A DNA stretch of 33,222 nt, taken from assembly GCA_035654355.1 (NCBI GenBank), contig DASRXC010000034.1, positions 1 to 33,222 on the forward strand, in the 5' to 3' direction. This document shows, piece by piece, positions 30,892 through 33,222 of this stretch. A program made the position numbers and the translations under genes. Within the stretch, counting starts at the first letter, position 1; each line of letters opens with the position of its first letter. The notes under the pieces are model-generated. The model worked only from the letters and a program-made list of their open reading frames with translations, had not been told where the DNA came from and did no database searches. Source of the DNA: JAFAHD01 sp035654355. Lineage in GTDB: Bacteria > Vulcanimicrobiota > Vulcanimicrobiia > Eremiobacterales > Eremiobacteraceae.

Positions 30892-31902
30892 ATGCGCGCG
30901 CGCGTGCGCGAAGACGCTCGCTTGAAACGATTCGAACCGGCGGAAGCGCGCTCAGTTGATGAACTGCCGCCGGCCAACGGCTGGCAGTATGAACCGAAGT
31001 GGGACGGCTTTCGCTGCATCGCGGTCAAGCGCGGATCCTCTGTCCAGCTATGGTCGAAATCCGACAAACCACTCGACCGCTATTTCCCAGAAGTCGTCGC
31101 CGCCGTACGTGCGCTCGCGGTTGATTCATGCGTCCTCGATGGCGAGCTAGTCATCCGCGCCGGGAACCGCTCGGATTTCGACGAGCTGCTGCAGCGCATC
31201 CATCCGGCGCAGAGCCGGGTGCGGATGCTTGCGCAATCCCATCCGGCGCACTTCATCGTCTTCGACATGCTGGCCGATGCGGGGGTCGCACTAGATTCAC
31301 GACCGCTCGCCGAGCGGCGCGCCCACCTCGAAGCCTTTGCCAAGAAGCGCTTTCCGCGCCGCGGGCTCCTCGAGCTCTCCCCTGTGACGCGCAGTCGCTC
31401 CGTGGCTGCGCGCTGGTTACGCACCCATGGAGCGCGCGACGGCGTCGTCGCGAAGCTGCTGGATCAACCCTACCGCTCTGGCTCACGCGACGCGATGGTC
31501 AAGGTCAAGCGCAAGCGCACTGCGGATTGCGTTGTCGGCGGCTTCCGTTATGCGTCTAAGGGGAAGCTTGTCGGATCGCTGCTGCTCGGGCTGTACGACC
31601 GCGAAGGTCTGCTCGACCACGTGGGTTTCATGTCCGGCATCCGCGATGACGAGCGCGCGGCGCTCACCAAACGCCTCGAGGCGCTGAAGGGTCCGCCCGG
31701 CTTCACCGGCACGAAGCCCGGTGGTCCAAGCCGTTGGAGCACTGAACGCAGCGAAGCGTGGGAGCCGTTGCGCACGCGCTTGGTCGTCGAGGTCGAATTC
31801 GATCACGTGACGGGCGACCGGTTCCGGCATGGCACCCGTTTCGTGCGCTGGCGGCCCGACAAGAAGCCGGCGAAATGCACGATGGACCAACTCCGGGCGT
31901 GA
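30892..31902 (+). CDS. ATP-dependent DNA ligase (LigC/LigD-ligase type)
   Basis: A 336-residue ATP-dependent ligase that seals nicks in duplex DNA through a ligase-AMP intermediate. The adenylated Lys36 sits in YEPKWDGFRCIAV (motif I). Later motifs are VLDGELVI (III-like), HFIVFDMLA, GARDGVVAKLLDQPYRSG (IV) and MVKVKRKRTADCVVGGFR (V). The C-terminal OB fold follows (SLLLGLYDREGLLDHVGFMSG) and ends RFVRWRPDKKP. The lack of polymerase and nuclease domains makes it a LigC-like or split LigD protein. The LigD-type polymerase gene follows directly. Confidence 0.92.
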   Translation: MRARVREDARLKRFEPAEARSVDELPPANGWQYEPKWDGFRCIAVKRGSSVQLWSKSDKPLDRYFPEVVAAVRALAVDSCVLDGELVIRAGNRSDFDELLQRIHPAQSRVRMLAQSHPAHFIVFDMLADAGVALDSRPLAERRAHLEAFAKKRFPRRGLLELSPVTRSRSVAARWLRTHGARDGVVAKLLDQPYRSGSRDAMVKVKRKRTADCVVGGFRYASKGKLVGSLLLGLYDREGLLDHVGFMSGIRDDERAALTKRLEALKGPPGFTGTKPGGPSRWSTERSEAWEPLRTRLVVEVEFDHVTGDRFRHGTRFVRWRPDKKPAKCTMDQLRA

Positions 31903-32840
31903 CGGCCACAACGCGCATCCCAGTGGATGCCAAGGATACGGCCGTGAAGGTCGGCACGCGAAGCGTGCAGCTCACCAACCTGCCTAAGATCTTTTGGCCG
32001 CGCGCGAAGCCGCCCATCACCAAGGGCGACCTGCTTCGATACTATGCCGAAGTCGCCAGTGTTCTTCTCCCTCATCTACACGACCGAGCGATGGTCATGA
32101 AACGCTACCCCAACGGCGTCGGCAAGCCGTTCTTCTTTATGAAGCGCATACCGACGCCGCATCCGGACTGGGTGAAGACATGCCGGATCACGCACTCGTC
32201 AGGTAACGTCATCGACTTCCCGATGATCCAGGACCTGGCATCGCTGCTGTGGGTCATCAATCTTGGCTGCGTCGATCTCAATCAATGGTACGCGACGTGC
32301 GATGACGTCGACCGGCCTGACTACATGCATTTCGACCTCGATCCGGTGCCCGGCGCCGATTTCGACGACGTCCGCGAGACCGCGCTGGTCGTGCGCGGCG
32401 CGCTCGAGCAACTCGACATGCCCTGTTATGCGAAGACGACCGGCTCGCGCGGCATTCACGTCTACGTCCCCATCGTGCGCGGACCGCTCCAAAAAGAAGT
32501 CTGGACGTTCGCCAAAGCGCTTGCGCTCAGCCTCGCCAGAACGAATCCGCAACTCATCACGGCCGAATACCGGGTTGCGAAGCGGCCCCGTGGCCGCGTG
32601 CTCGTGGATTACAACCAGAACGCGTGGGGGCGTACGCTGGCGAGCATCTATTCGGTGAGACCGACGCCGTCAGCGACGGTGTCGACGCCGGTGCGCTGGA
32701 GCGAGATCGAACGTGGCATCGCAATTGAAGACTTCACGATCCGCAACGTGCCGGCACGCGTTCGCAAACTGGGCGACCTGTGGAAGCCGCTTTTGGCCAG
32801 TTCGGGTAGAGTTAGGCTAGAGCGTTTCTTGCAGCGCTGA
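31899..32840 (+). CDS. LigD-type primase-polymerase domain protein (NHEJ PolDom)
   Basis: A 313-residue AEP-family polymerase like the LigD PolDom, which fills gaps and adds ribonucleotides during end joining. VQLTNLPKIFWPRAKPPITKG and MVMKRYPNGVGKPFFFMKRIP open it. The catalytic acids are Asp146 and Asp148 in MHFDLDPVPG, with a third Asp in RVLVDYNQNAWGRTL. YAKTTGSRGIHVYVPI is the nucleotide-binding motif, and SIYSVRPTPSATVSTPVRWSE ends the core. I chose the GTG that overlaps the ligase stop as GTGA; an in-frame ATG at 31875 would add eight residues. Ku is not in this window. Its tail overlaps the convergent MEDS gene by 24 bases. Confidence 0.92.
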   Translation: MTATTRIPVDAKDTAVKVGTRSVQLTNLPKIFWPRAKPPITKGDLLRYYAEVASVLLPHLHDRAMVMKRYPNGVGKPFFFMKRIPTPHPDWVKTCRITHSSGNVIDFPMIQDLASLLWVINLGCVDLNQWYATCDDVDRPDYMHFDLDPVPGADFDDVRETALVVRGALEQLDMPCYAKTTGSRGIHVYVPIVRGPLQKEVWTFAKALALSLARTNPQLITAEYRVAKRPRGRVLVDYNQNAWGRTLASIYSVRPTPSATVSTPVRWSEIERGIAIEDFTIRNVPARVRKLGDLWKPLLASSGRVRLERFLQR

Positions 32841-33222
32841 CGTGCCGCGAGCCTCGGCGGGCGCGCCCACGTGCACTTGACCGCTGAGAGCGTCCATCGG
32901 GTAGCCGCAGAACAGCGCGAAGCCGAGCTCGTCCTGGAGTCCATTCCACAGCTGCTCCAGCCTTCGCGCGGCACCGAAGCGACGAGCCTGCCAGAGCAGA
33001 CCGATCATATCGCCGTATGCGTACACGCCGCCGACACTACCGCCGCCGGCGACGGAGCGCATTGACGTGCCGACCGCAGCATCGAAACGCGCTGCATCGG
33101 GCTCTCCGTCAACGAGCACGCGGTCGAGCGTGAGCGCAGCATCCAACAGTACGATCGTCGGCGTCGGCGCACCGCGCCGCGACATCGCGCCGGTGCTCTT
33201 GAGACCGCGCATCAGTGCTGTG
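32817..33222 (-). CDS. MEDS-domain sensor protein, N-terminus beyond window
   Basis: The minus-strand frame is open through the window end, so about 60 N-terminal residues are missing. The visible part fits the second half of the MEDS (methanogen/methylotroph DcmR sensory) domain: PTIVLLDAALTLDRVLVDGEPDAARFDAAVG, then VYAYGDMIGLLWQARRFGAARRLEQLWNGL, ending GFALFCGYPMDAL. MEDS proteins sense small hydrocarbon-related ligands, often next to or within regulators and kinases. No kinase or DNA-binding part is visible here. The C-terminus is short, about 20 residues after the domain. Its end overlaps the polymerase gene tail to tail by 24 bases. Confidence 0.8.
   Translation of the reverse strand, partial: TALMRGLKSTGAMSRRGAPTPTIVLLDAALTLDRVLVDGEPDAARFDAAVGTSMRSVAGGGSVGGVYAYGDMIGLLWQARRFGAARRLEQLWNGLQDELGFALFCGYPMDALSGQVHVGAPAEARGTSALQETL

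Overview
This is a dense, GC-rich bacterial chromosomal segment. About 35 protein genes and one tRNA fill nearly all of it. No gap reaches 300 bases, and there is no rRNA, insertion sequence, integrase, phage gene or CRISPR array. Neighbouring genes are packed with ATGA, GTGA, TTGA and TGATG stop/start overlaps, and GTG and TTG starts are common (rpsP and rimM both begin with TTG). The core genes are ordinary bacterial ones. Their content and order (yceD-rpmF-fab genes joined to ffh-rpsP-khpA-rimM, a LigD-type polymerase, a DnaQ/GIY-YIG fusion, a SepIVA/DivIVA-like gene beside coaD) suggest a terrabacterial lineage, perhaps Eremiobacterota/WPS-2 or a relative. That placement is inference; nothing here names the taxon.

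Layout. 1-2801: a cut-off DUF4239 membrane protein, divergent from an RMD1/DUF155 membrane protein and a DUF5996 protein. 2770-5872 (minus): a four-gene run of VIT-type metal transporter, OsmC peroxidase, retropepsin-like secreted protein and SDR epimerase. 5951-7656 (plus): an SDR reductase coupled to a type 5 uracil-DNA glycosylase. 7653-10796 (minus): a flavin disulfide reductase, a methyltransferase and a 2-hydroxyacid dehydrogenase, overlapping end to end. 10893-12375: a FAH-family hydrolase convergent with a secreted protein with a Pro/Ala tail. 12537-15172: a DnaQ exonuclease/GIY-YIG nuclease fusion with an SOS-box-like palindrome at its start, a candidate 46-residue membrane peptide antisense to its 3' end, and an alpha/beta hydrolase.

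15188-23509 (minus) is the central operon: yceD-rpmF-fabH-fabD-fabG-acpP-ffh-rpsP-khpA-rimM-proline dehydrogenase-DapA-like lyase. It is headed by a perfect TTGACA-17-TATAAT promoter. It joins fatty-acid synthesis, membrane targeting of proteins and ribosome maturation. plsX, fabF, rnc, trmD and rplS, which often sit in such clusters, are absent, and proline catabolism genes occupy the trmD position.

23668-33222: a DMT exporter; a minus-strand run of tRNA-Cys, recG, rsmD, coaD, a DivIVA-like coiled coil, a YlbL-type Lon-like protease and a secreted protein with its own putative promoter and operator; a DUF3175 protein divergent from an ATP-dependent DNA ligase and a LigD-type primase-polymerase (a split NHEJ-like pair); and a MEDS-domain protein cut by the window edge.

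The most interesting points are the SOS-like box on the DnaQ/GIY-YIG gene, the recG start problem behind tRNA-Cys, the acidic extension of KhpA, the operon promoter with repeated TGTCAAAT elements, the two-lobed retropepsin-like protein, and the split NHEJ module beside DUF3175.
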